A stretch of DNA of 64,000 nucleotides, from contig CATOTI010000002.1 in the NCBI GenBank assembly GCA_951813295.1, positions 2,418,001 to 2,482,000 of the forward strand, read 5' to 3'. This DNA is from an uncultured Pseudomonadales bacterium (lineage in GTDB: Bacteria; Pseudomonadota; Gammaproteobacteria; Pseudomonadales; Azotimanducaceae). The notes below the pieces were generated by a model. It searched no databases, had not been told where the DNA came from, and worked only from the letters and a program-made list of their open reading frames with translations. The position numbers and the translations under genes were made by a program. This document shows, piece by piece, positions 26,506 through 35,023 of the stretch (its first letter is position 1; each line of letters opens with the position of its first letter).

Positions 26506-27132
26506 CTAGCCGCTGTAGCCCATGATCGCTTTCACTTCGAGGAACTCCTCGAAGCCGAACTTGCCCCACTCGCGACCGTTACCGGACTGCTTGTAGCCGC
26601 CGAACGGAGCGCTCTGATCGGGGCCCGCGCCGTTGACGTGGACGTTACCGGTGCGCATGCGCCGGGCTACCTTTTGTGCCCGCTCGTTGATCACTCGAGG
26701 AAACATAGCCGGACAGTCCGTAGAGCGTGTCGTTCGCGATCCGGACAGCATCCTCATCGTCTTCGTAACCGATCAGCGAGAGAACGGGTCCGAAGATCTC
26801 TTCCTGGGCGATCGTCATGTCGTTGGTGACGTGCGAGAAGATCGTCGGCTTGATGTAGTAGCCCGCATTCAATCCGTCGGGTCGACCGGTACCGCCCGTC
26901 TCGAGCCTCGCGCCTTCGTCGATACCTTTCTGGATGAGGTTCTGGATCTTGTCGAACTGCACTTCCGACACGACCGGACCGATCGTGGTGTCGTCGGCGT
27001 TCGGATCACCTACCTTGACGTTCTGAGCGGCTGCTTTGGCGATCGCGGCGGCTTCATCCATGCGTGCGTTCGGCACGAGCATCCGTGTCGGGCGTTGCAC
27101 GATTGACCCGAGTTCGTGCACACGCCGAAGCC
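26506..27132 (-). pseudogene. Aldehyde dehydrogenase, truncated and frameshifted
   Basis: Only the C-terminal part (about 200 of roughly 475 residues) of an NAD-dependent aldehyde dehydrogenase remains. It begins directly after the DUF6607 stop codon with GFGVCTNSGQSCNA, which holds the catalytic Cys. A one-base loss near 27097 shifts it to PTRMLVPNARMDEAAAIA, which continues through [20 protein letters not shown] to [11 protein letters not shown] second slip near 26690 moves it to [20 protein letters not shown], running to the end [14 protein letters not shown]. The cofactor-binding N-terminal domain is gone. Two slips plus the missing half argue for real decay rather than a sequencing error. 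Confidence 0.87.
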
Positions 27133-28272
27133 TCACTCGACGAGAAAGGAGGCGATCGTTTGATCGATCGCATCCTGATCCACCTCGAGATCGGGATTAT
27201 CTGCGTGCGCGCCGGCGCCCTGAAACATGCTGACGAAGAGCGGTGAGCCGCCGACCTGCGGGCGCAGTGTAAAACGCCTTTGGGTTCTCGCGATGTGATC
27301 CCAGCTCGCGCGGACGGCTTGCCAGTAGTCGCCCGTCGAAGCCCAGTAGGCGTCTCCGGCGGAGAAGTCGTAACCCGCAATCGCTTCGTAGCGATTGAGG
27401 CCGATCTCACGCGCGAGCACGCTCCTGGGTGCAAATGATCCGTCAGTGTTCGCGGACTCGAGCGCGACCTTGAGGTTGTCCTGTTCGTGGATCCAGCCGG
27501 TGGGGACGATCGTGTGCCGGTTCGTGCCCTCGAGCGTGTGGTAGTCGTCACGTACGCTCGATTCCCGGCGTGGCAGCGGTCGACGTGTTGTCGAACCCGT
27601 CCAGATAGAGGCGTGGGGTTCGTGCGTCCATCGACCGGTCGATTCGTAGCGCGGCGAATCGTCGACCTGGAAAACCGCTTGCGACCAGGTACCGCGAACC
27701 GCTTCGGCGTCCAGCGCCCTCCCTTGCCATGTTCGATGACCGACGTAGCCGAGCAACGCCCTGTCCTCGAAGCGCCAGTCCTGGCGCCAGTGCTTCATCA
27801 CCATGGGCTCGCTCAGTCGACCGTCGGCGCCGGCGACGCGAATCACCATGATGTGCTGCAGCGAGATAAAGTCTTCTTCGTCTGCAACGACGTAGACGTG
27901 CTCCGTGGTCCAGGATTGATAGGGTCGATGTGGTTCGAAATCCGCCGCGAAACCCACCGTCTCGAGAAACTCGAAGCTCGCGCGGAAGCTCCCCGCCATG
28001 GCGACGATGGCGCGCCGATCACGCTCTTTCTTGGTAAGGCCCGCCGCTTGCAAGGCGTGCCAGGCGGGCAGCGGGTGCTTGACGATCTCGAGTTCCGGCC
28101 CCGGGGTCGTGCCGCCGCGGGGACGCATTTCGTCGCCGTCGCGAAACATCCAAGAGAAGGTGAAGAGTCGGTCCTCGTCCGGCGTGACCGGTTCCGCGGC
28201 GACGTCTACGCCGCCGAGCGCCAAACAGAGCGCGAATGCGCTGATGCCGAATGATCGAAGGCGTGATCGCAT
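27133..28272 (-). CDS. DUF6607 family protein, exported
   Basis: 379 residues with an N-terminal signal peptide (cleavage near GGVDVAAEP). The mature part has the DUF6607 pattern: LFTFSWMFRDGDEMRPRGGT, KKERDRRAIVAMAGSFRASF, PYQSWTTEHVYVV and DFISLQHIMVI. The function of the family is unknown; members are probably periplasmic. It is transcribed away from the ABC exporter genes across a 232-base gap. Its stop codon abuts the aldehyde dehydrogenase remnant, which marks the junction of a past deletion or insertion. Confidence 0.83.
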   Translation of the reverse strand: MRSRLRSFGISAFALCLALGGVDVAAEPVTPDEDRLFTFSWMFRDGDEMRPRGGTTPGPELEIVKHPLPAWHALQAAGLTKKERDRRAIVAMAGSFRASFEFLETVGFAADFEPHRPYQSWTTEHVYVVADEEDFISLQHIMVIRVAGADGRLSEPMVMKHWRQDWRFEDRALLGYVGHRTWQGRALDAEAVRGTWSQAVFQVDDSPRYESTGRWTHEPHASIWTGSTTRRPLPRRESSVRDDYHTLEGTNRHTIVPTGWIHEQDNLKVALESANTDGSFAPRSVLAREIGLNRYEAIAGYDFSAGDAYWASTGDYWQAVRASWDHIARTQRRFTLRPQVGGSPLFVSMFQGAGAHADNPDLEVDQDAIDQTIASFLVE

Positions 28273-28504
28273 GGACTCGTTCCTGTCCGATGAGGCGTTC
28301 TCGCGGGCGCGCCCGCCATGTGCTTAAGTTCGCGTTACGGCGTAACCGTATGGCTTTGAGTCAGTTTATCGCGTCACCGTGGGCGACATCGTGCCGGCCC
28401 GTCGGTAGTAAGCGTTGCATCGCCCAGGGTGCGGTGCGACTTGTCGGGTCGCCTGAACGCGGGACCTGAAACGATCCGGCTCGATCATTTGACGAGGAAA
28501 TCCC

Positions 28505-30421
28505 CTGACTGACCAGGCCACGCCCGCCGCCATCACGGACTCGGCTGACGATCAGCTCGACTTTCGACGGGTTCTCCTGACGTTCTTCCGTACGTGGCCT
28601 TTCATTCGCCCCTCGCTGCGGCACATCGTGACCTTCGTCGTGGTTTCCGTGATCGCCGCGTTGGTCGGTTCGCTCCTCGGCCTCATGCTCATCCAGATGG
28701 CGACGGCCGGCGTCATGGCCGGCAAGCCGATCGGCGGCATCGCCGCGGCGATATTCGGCCTCGATCCGGGCGTGTTCGTCACGGCTGATGCGCTCGATGC
28801 CGACGCGCGTCGGGCACTCCTCTGGCCGTGTCTGATTCTCGCCATTGTCGGCGTGGGTATCGGTATCAGTGCCGTCGTCGGCCTGTCCTACTACAGCGTC
28901 TGGATCTTCCAGTCGATCAACCAACGGATGCGGCTCGAGTTGATCGATCGATTGCAATCGCAATCGCTCACGTTTCACGCAAGTGCAGCGACGGGAGACG
29001 CGATCTTTCGGGTTTATCAGGACAGCGCGATGGTGACCGGGATCATTCGCTACGTCGTTCTCGAGCCGGTGATGTTCTTTGGACGCTACGTTTTCAGCCT
29101 TGCGGTCGTTGCCGCCTTCAACCCGACCCTCGCCCTTGTGCTGGGCATGACGGTCGTCCCGATCCTGCTACTCGGTCGGTGGTTCTCGCCGATCTTGAGG
29201 CGACGGTTTCGCCGCGCTCGGGAGGAGAACAGCCGCCTGACCTCATGGATCCAGGAATCCGTTCTCGGGATCAGGATCATCAAAGCCACGGGCAGCGAAC
29301 CGGAACGGACCGCCGGATTCGCGGCACGGTCGACCGGTGCGTTGGATGCCGCATACGAGGCCCGTGTCACGCTCGCAATACTCGGCATCGTCTCGTTCGG
29401 CGTGATCGGTCTGGTGATCTTGATCATGTCGAGCACGACGGCGCTGTTGTCGAATGCCGGCGCTTCGACGTTCGCGACGAACTTGCTCCTCGGCTTCGGT
29501 TTCGCGGTCTGGAATTTCGGCACGTTCTCGTCGTTCAACGAGCGGGCGGGCGATGGCTTGGGGTCGGTTCGGGCACTCATCGCGCTCTGGGGAAGAGCTC
29601 AGGACATGGCCGTGGGTCTTGGTCGCATCTTCGCGATTCTCGACCTCGAACCGGATATCCGCGACGCGCCCGATGCGAAGACTTTCACGGGCTTCGAGCA
29701 CGAGATCGAGTTCGACGATGTCTCGTTCGCCTACGGCGATGAGGATCTCTTCCACGACGTCTCGTTGCGGGCGTCGCCTGGTAGCGTGACGGCGATCGTC
29801 GGGCCGACCGGCGTCGGCAAGTCCACGTTGATGTCGCTCTTGCTCCGCCTGGCCGATCCGCGTACGGGCGCGATTCGCATCGACGGAACGGACGTCCGCG
29901 ATTTCACGGTCTCGTCGTTGCGCCAACATGTCGCCATCGCGACCCAGGAGAACATCCTCTTTTCAGTCAACGTCCTCGAGAATATCCGCTATGCCGCACC
30001 CGAAGCGTCGGTAGCCGATGCCGTCGAAGCTGCGCGCGTGGCGTGTGCGGACGAGTTCATCGAGGCACTTCCGGCGCGTTACGACACGCCGCTCGGGGAG
30101 CGTGCCACGAAACTCTCGAGTGGTCAGCGGCAGCGCCTCGTCATCGCCCGGGCCGTCGTCAAGGACACGCCCATCCTCATCCTCGACGAACCCACGGCAT
30201 CGCTCGATGCCGAGACGGAATTGCGTGTCCTCGAAAGCCTCAAGCGATGGGGCGAGGGTCGGGCGATCTTCCTGATCACACACCGCCTCTCGACGATTCG
30301 ACAGGCGGACCAGGTCGTCTATCTGCGCGACGGCGGTGTGATGGCTTCCGGCCCACACGACGATCTCGTTGCGCAAGGCGGCGCGTATGCCGATTTCGTG
30401 GCGGCGGAGACAGGCTCGTGA
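28505..30421 (+). CDS. ABC exporter half-transporter 1 (membrane domain plus ATPase), CTG start proposed
   Basis: 638 residues if translation starts at the CTG at 28505. The case: an in-frame TGA lies at 28490, GAGGAAA sits about seven bases before the CTG, no ATG, GTG or TTG occurs in frame until 28628, and the extra 41 residues (RRVLLTFFRTWPFIRPSLRH) look like the cytoplasmic elbow helix of exporters. Six membrane helices follow, then an ATPase with Walker A GPTGVGKST, signature LSSGQRQRL, Walker B PILILDEP and the H-loop ITHRLS. Its stop overlaps the next gene by four bases (GTGA), so the two probably form a heterodimer. Substrate unknown; lipid or drug export is typical. Confidence 0.9.
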   Translation: MTDQATPAAITDSADDQLDFRRVLLTFFRTWPFIRPSLRHIVTFVVVSVIAALVGSLLGLMLIQMATAGVMAGKPIGGIAAAIFGLDPGVFVTADALDADARRALLWPCLILAIVGVGIGISAVVGLSYYSVWIFQSINQRMRLELIDRLQSQSLTFHASAATGDAIFRVYQDSAMVTGIIRYVVLEPVMFFGRYVFSLAVVAAFNPTLALVLGMTVVPILLLGRWFSPILRRRFRRAREENSRLTSWIQESVLGIRIIKATGSEPERTAGFAARSTGALDAAYEARVTLAILGIVSFGVIGLVILIMSSTTALLSNAGASTFATNLLLGFGFAVWNFGTFSSFNERAGDGLGSVRALIALWGRAQDMAVGLGRIFAILDLEPDIRDAPDAKTFTGFEHEIEFDDVSFAYGDEDLFHDVSLRASPGSVTAIVGPTGVGKSTLMSLLLRLADPRTGAIRIDGTDVRDFTVSSLRQHVAIATQENILFSVNVLENIRYAAPEASVADAVEAARVACADEFIEALPARYDTPLGERATKLSSGQRQRLVIARAVVKDTPILILDEPTASLDAETELRVLESLKRWGEGRAIFLITHRLSTIRQADQVVYLRDGGVMASGPHDDLVAQGGAYADFVAAETGS

Positions 30422-32370
30422 CCCCGCCGACGCGCATCACCCCGCTCGAGACGCTGACGCTACTTCGCCGGACGCTGGGCTACATCTGGCCCTATCGATG
30501 GCAAATCGTCGTCAAGCTCTTACTCGGCATCATCGGCGTTTCTGTCGTGCTGGTTCTGCCCTGGCCGCTGAAGGCGCTCACTGACCATGTCGTGATGGAC
30601 CTACCGGTCGGAGAGTCGCCGACGCAGTACCCCCCCTATATCGCCTGGATGGTCGAGTTGATGGCGGGGATGTCCGCATTCGAGATGGTGGCCTGGATCG
30701 CTGCCGCGAGTTTCGTCGGGATTGTGTTGATCGGCGCGTTCGGCATGGGCGGCTCCCAAGATCGTGCCGAAGGACAGCTAGCCGAAGGCGTGGACACCGC
30801 CACCCGTAGCGAGAACCAGGCGAACGACTCGTCCAGCGCGCTCGGCGGCTTGCTGGGCCTTTTCGAATATCGCTATCAGCTCCGGATCACGCATCGGATC
30901 AACCACGACATCAGGACCGCGCTCTACGGCCGGCTCGTGGGACTGCCGTTGCCGCGTTTTGCCGATGAGAGCATCGGCGATGCCGTGTATCGGGTGATGT
31001 ACGACACGCCGTCCATCTCCAAGGTTTGCTACGAAATCCTCGTGACGCCCCTCGTGAGTGCTTACACGTTGATGGTCGTCATCTACACGATGCAGTACAG
31101 CTTCTCGGCCGTGCCGTCGCTGATCCTCGTGGCATGGCTCGCGGCACCATTGGTGCTCGGGAGCACTTTGCTGATGACGGGTACCACCCGGCGTCGCTCC
31201 ACGATGAGCCGCGAAGCCGGCGCCGAAACGACCGCGACCGTCGAGGAAGGGATGACGAATATCCTGGCGGTGCAAAGCTTGGGCGCCGGGGAGCGGCAGC
31301 TCGAGACATTCGCGGCGGATAGTGATCATTCATTCCGTCGCTTCCGCTTTTTCGAAATCCTCAACATCATCGTCGGCGCGCTGCGCTACGTGGTGGTCAT
31401 CGGACTCGCCTTCTACGTCTTCTTCGACGTGGCCAACGCGATCATCGATGGTCGAATGTCGGCCGGCGACTACAACGTGCTCTACACGTTCTTCCTACAG
31501 ATCGCCGGGACGGCGGGTGCGCTCGGGGCGACTTGGTTCAACCTGCAGAACAGTGTCGCGGGAATGAAGCGGGTGTTCGACTTGCTCGATGCCGAAGCCG
31601 ATACGGATCAGCATGGCGAACGTGTGTTGGCCGCGCCGCCCGGGCGTCTCTCCGTCGAGGATGTGTCCTTCACCTATCCCGACGGCACGCCGGCACTCGA
31701 TGGCGTCAGCTTTATGGCTGAACGTGGCGAGGTGGTCGCGCTGGTCGGAAGCACCGGTGCGGGCAAGTCGACGCTCGCGTATCTCCTGCCCGGCTTCCTG
31801 CGTGCCACCGAGGGACGCGTCACGATCGACGGCGAGGACATCAGCGACTTCGACGTTGCCTCGCTCCGGGAGCATGTGGCGTTCGTGTTCCAGGAGCCGG
31901 CGATCTTCGACGACACCGTCGCTGGCAATGTCCGAGTCGGTCGAAGGGGGGCGAGCGAAAGCGAAATCGAAGACGCGCTTCGCGTTGCGGGCGCGGCCGA
32001 GTTCGTTGAGCACATGAGCGAAGGGCTGGACACCCGGCTGGGTCAAGCCGGCGCTTTTCTATCGGTCGGCCAGAAGCAGCGCATCGGCATCGCCCGGGGA
32101 TTGGTCAGCAACGCCGCGATCCTCGTGCTCGACGAACCGACGGCAGCCCTCGATCCGGAGACGGAGAACGCGCTGGTTGCGGCCCTCGCCGAAGAACGTG
32201 AGCGTCGCGTTTTGATCATCGTGGCACACCGGCTGTCGACCATTCGTGCGGCCGATCACATCGTGTTCCTTGAGCGAGGCCGGGTGCTCGAGTCAGGTAG
32301 CCATGATGAGCTCATGGCCGTCCCGGACGGCGCGTACCGACGCTTCGTCGAGCTGCAACGCGCGGGCTGA
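30418..32370 (+). CDS. ABC exporter half-transporter 2 (membrane domain plus ATPase)
   Basis: 650 residues from the GTG at 30418, which overlaps the stop of the first half-transporter; a longer frame open from 30043 would lie on top of that gene. The membrane domain starts LGYIWPYRWQIVVKLLLGII. Between its second and third helices is a 60-residue polar insert with GGSQDRAEGQLAEGVDTA. The ATPase has Walker A GSTGAGKST, signature LSVGQKQRI, Walker B ILVLDEPT and VAHRLS. The first partner has LSSGQ, this one LSVGQ, so both ATP sites may be close to canonical. Confidence 0.92.
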   Translation: MTPPTRITPLETLTLLRRTLGYIWPYRWQIVVKLLLGIIGVSVVLVLPWPLKALTDHVVMDLPVGESPTQYPPYIAWMVELMAGMSAFEMVAWIAAASFVGIVLIGAFGMGGSQDRAEGQLAEGVDTATRSENQANDSSSALGGLLGLFEYRYQLRITHRINHDIRTALYGRLVGLPLPRFADESIGDAVYRVMYDTPSISKVCYEILVTPLVSAYTLMVVIYTMQYSFSAVPSLILVAWLAAPLVLGSTLLMTGTTRRRSTMSREAGAETTATVEEGMTNILAVQSLGAGERQLETFAADSDHSFRRFRFFEILNIIVGALRYVVVIGLAFYVFFDVANAIIDGRMSAGDYNVLYTFFLQIAGTAGALGATWFNLQNSVAGMKRVFDLLDAEADTDQHGERVLAAPPGRLSVEDVSFTYPDGTPALDGVSFMAERGEVVALVGSTGAGKSTLAYLLPGFLRATEGRVTIDGEDISDFDVASLREHVAFVFQEPAIFDDTVAGNVRVGRRGASESEIEDALRVAGAAEFVEHMSEGLDTRLGQAGAFLSVGQKQRIGIARGLVSNAAILVLDEPTAALDPETENALVAALAEERERRVLIIVAHRLSTIRAADHIVFLERGRVLESGSHDELMAVPDGAYRRFVELQRAG

Positions 32371-32551
32371 GGAGGGGCGAACGGAGCCAATCGCAAAATC
32401 CGACCATGACCCTAGGCCTCGATTCTGGTATCTAGAGGGACGTTTTTGTCGCATTCGATAACAACAATGTGCATGCAACCCCGTTCGGGGTTCGATGGTA
32501 GCGTCGGGAGGATGCTGGCGAGGGGGCGATTGAGCCTTCTTCGTAGCCGCT

Positions 32552-33688
32552 GTGGACGGTAGCTTGACCCTCCTGGTCGTCTTCGCGGCCGCCGCTCTAG
32601 TCTTCTCCTTCTTGTGTTCCATCGCGGAAGCCGTGTTGCTATCGGTGTCGCCGAGTTACGCCGAAGCTTTGAAGGACCGCCACGCCGGCGCATCGAAACT
32701 CCTCGTCGATCTCAAGGAAAACATCGATCGCCCGCTAGCGGCGATTCTGACGCTCAACACCATCGCGCATACGATGGGGGCCGTCGGTGTCGGCGCGGAA
32801 GCGGCTGCCATCTGGGGCAATGTCGGCGTCGGTGTCGCGTCGGGTGTCATGACACTGCTGATCCTGGTGGTCTCCGAGATCATTCCGAAGACGATCGGTG
32901 CGGTGTACTGGCGCCCGTTGTCGGTGCCGACGGCCTATTCGGTGAAGGTGTTGATACGCATCGTTTGGCCGATCGTTTGGCTGTCGGAGTTCGCGACGCG
33001 CATGTTCGCGCGCGAAAAGAACGCCGACCCGGTGACGCGCAACGAGATTGCGGCAGTGGCGGAAATGAGCGCGGAGAGCGGCGAACTACGAACCGTCGAA
33101 AACCGGGTGCTCAACAATTTGCTGACGCTCGATTCGCTGACCGTCAACGACATCATGACGCCGCGTACGGTGATTCTCGCTTTTCCGCAGGACGCGACGG
33201 TAGGCGAAATCCTCGATGAGCATCCCGGGTTGCCCGTCTCGCGGATTCCGATCTACTCGGAGTCGATCGACAACGTCACGGGCTTCGTTCTGAAGATGGA
33301 CCTCTTGCTCGCACAGGCGCGCGAGGAATCGGACATGCCGTTGTCGGATCTGCGTCGTGACCTGCCGGCAATCCCGGCGAGTGCGTCGTTGTCGGCGATG
33401 TTCGAGCGTTTCATCAAGGAACGACATCACTTGGCGCTCGTCGTCGATGAATACGGCGGCACGGATGGCTTGGTCAGCATGGAGGACCTAATCGAGACGC
33501 TGCTCGGTATCGAGATCGTCGACGAAGAGGACGTCGCCGAAGACATGCAGCGCCTCGCCCGACAGCATTGGGAGCGGCGAGCCGCGGTGCTGGGTTTCCA
33601 GATTCCGGCGGAGAAGCCGAAGCCGGGTCAGCCGCAACGGGTCGATGAGGCGAGCGGCGACCGCGCCAGCGCATCGAGCCAGGACTAG
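32552..33688 (+). CDS. CNNM/CorC family membrane protein (DUF21 plus CBS pair)
   Basis: 378 residues, GTG start. An N-terminal DUF21 domain of about four membrane helices (LTLLVVFAAAALVFSFLCSI, later LLILVVSEIIPKTIGAVYWR with the family's EIxPK motif) is followed by two CBS repeats with VNDIMTPRTVI and LALVVDEYGGTDGLVSMEDL. The C-terminal corC-HlyC domain of longer relatives is missing; the tail after residue 335 is polar and probably disordered. The family exports Mg2+ or related cations, or senses them. It differs from the soluble CorC at 20.2 kb, which lacks membrane helices. Confidence 0.9.
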   Translation: MDGSLTLLVVFAAAALVFSFLCSIAEAVLLSVSPSYAEALKDRHAGASKLLVDLKENIDRPLAAILTLNTIAHTMGAVGVGAEAAAIWGNVGVGVASGVMTLLILVVSEIIPKTIGAVYWRPLSVPTAYSVKVLIRIVWPIVWLSEFATRMFAREKNADPVTRNEIAAVAEMSAESGELRTVENRVLNNLLTLDSLTVNDIMTPRTVILAFPQDATVGEILDEHPGLPVSRIPIYSESIDNVTGFVLKMDLLLAQAREESDMPLSDLRRDLPAIPASASLSAMFERFIKERHHLALVVDEYGGTDGLVSMEDLIETLLGIEIVDEEDVAEDMQRLARQHWERRAAVLGFQIPAEKPKPGQPQRVDEASGDRASASSQD

Positions 33689-33712
33689 CCTGGCAAGATT
33701 CTGATCGAAGGC

Positions 33713-35023
33713 TCAGCCGTTGTGCGCGAGCGCCGAACCATCCTCGACGATCCCGTCGCGAGTCTCGACCAGAAGCCCTGTCACTGCTTTCGGTAGTTGC
33801 GTGGTGATGACGGTGTCGTCCTCGCGAAGATCACTGGAGCGCACGAGCACTCGATAAGCGCCAGCGTCCAGGTACTCACCCACGCGTTCGACGGTCACGG
33901 GGTCGAGGCGATTGTCGATGACGCGGTAGATCCGATCGTTTTCGTAGATCGATTGCACGGGCACGGCGACGACCGCGCGTTCGACCGGCAGGATGACCTC
34001 TAGATCTAGAACGCGACCCACTTCGATGAGGTTACCGGCCGGTGGTGAGAAGAAAGCGTCGAGTCCGCTCTGGCCGTCGCGTACGTTGACGCTCAGACGA
34101 TCGAGAGAAAGCGCGACCCGACGGCCGTTGACGATCGCTTGAGCGAAGACGGGTGTCGTGGCCGAACGGAACCTCAGTGCCTGTGCCTCCGGAACCTGCG
34201 TTCGGATCTGAAACGCGTCGCGCGAAGCCATCTTGACGAGAACACGGCCGCGCTGAGTGGTGTCACCCGGCGCGGCGGTGACGTCGATCACCGGGCCCGA
34301 AAACGGTGCCCTCAACATCGCCTTGCCGAGATTGATCGCGGCCTGTTCCCGTGAAGCATCAGCGCGCGAAACGAGTGCTTGTTGCTCGCGGACACGATTC
34401 GGCAGGTCTGCGACCTCGCGCATGTGGCGCTGATACTCGATGGTGCGCACCGATGCTTGTTCGATGACTTCGTCGAGCAGTGATTGCGCAATCATCCGCT
34501 TGGCGAAAAGGTCTTCGTGGCGTTTGAGCTTGTCCTGTGTGATGCGTTGCATCGACGTGTAGTGCTCGGTGAGAGCACGCGTTGCTTCGACTTCCGTCTC
34601 GAGCGATGCAAGCTGCGCTTGGGCTTGCGTGAGGTCTGCTTCAGCTTCAGCGACCCGGAGTTCGAGTTCCCGCGTCTCGAGCGTCACCAGCGGCTGATTC
34701 TGATCGACCCACTGACCTTCCTGTACCAGCACGGCCTCGACCCGCGCGACGACGTCGACGGAGAGATTCGCGGTTTCGGCGGACTCCACGCGCCCATAGG
34801 TTCGATAGCTCGGGCTCAGTGCGTCCGGTGACACCTTGACGGTCGAGACCGGCCACGCTTTCTCCGTTCGCTCGATGGGTTTGGGATTCGGACCGGTCGC
34901 GAAGAGCAAGGCTGAAGCGAGGATGGCGATGCCCATGAACGCGAGTCCCGCGACCACCCCGCGGGCTCGGCTCGAACGATCGAGGATTGCCCGCAGCAAT
35001 GCGAAGCGTTCAGTGATCGGCAT
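33713..35023 (-). CDS. RND efflux periplasmic adaptor (membrane fusion protein)
   Basis: 436 residues from the ATG at 35023, with GAGGAGA six bases before it. A single N-terminal membrane helix (VVAGLAFMGIAILASALLFA) anchors it. The lipoyl halves are DVVARVEAVLVQEGQWVDQN and LRAPFSGPVIDVTAAPGD, separated by a long coiled coil (residues about 115-225), then beta-barrel and membrane-proximal domains. It bridges the inner-membrane pump encoded next to it and an outer-membrane channel. No TolC-type gene is in the window, so the channel must be shared. It follows the pump gene with a 14-base overlap. Confidence 0.92.
   Translation of the reverse strand: MPITERFALLRAILDRSSRARGVVAGLAFMGIAILASALLFATGPNPKPIERTEKAWPVSTVKVSPDALSPSYRTYGRVESAETANLSVDVVARVEAVLVQEGQWVDQNQPLVTLETRELELRVAEAEADLTQAQAQLASLETEVEATRALTEHYTSMQRITQDKLKRHEDLFAKRMIAQSLLDEVIEQASVRTIEYQRHMREVADLPNRVREQQALVSRADASREQAAINLGKAMLRAPFSGPVIDVTAAPGDTTQRGRVLVKMASRDAFQIRTQVPEAQALRFRSATTPVFAQAIVNGRRVALSLDRLSVNVRDGQSGLDAFFSPPAGNLIEVGRVLDLEVILPVERAVVAVPVQSIYENDRIYRVIDNRLDPVTVERVGEYLDAGAYRVLVRSSDLREDDTVITTQLPKAVTGLLVETRDGIVEDGSALAHNG

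Noticed and set aside
30043..30417. Upstream extension of the second ABC half-transporter
   Set aside because: It overlaps the ATPase domain of the first half-transporter and has no homology. The GTG at 30418 gives the usual coupled GTGA overlap.
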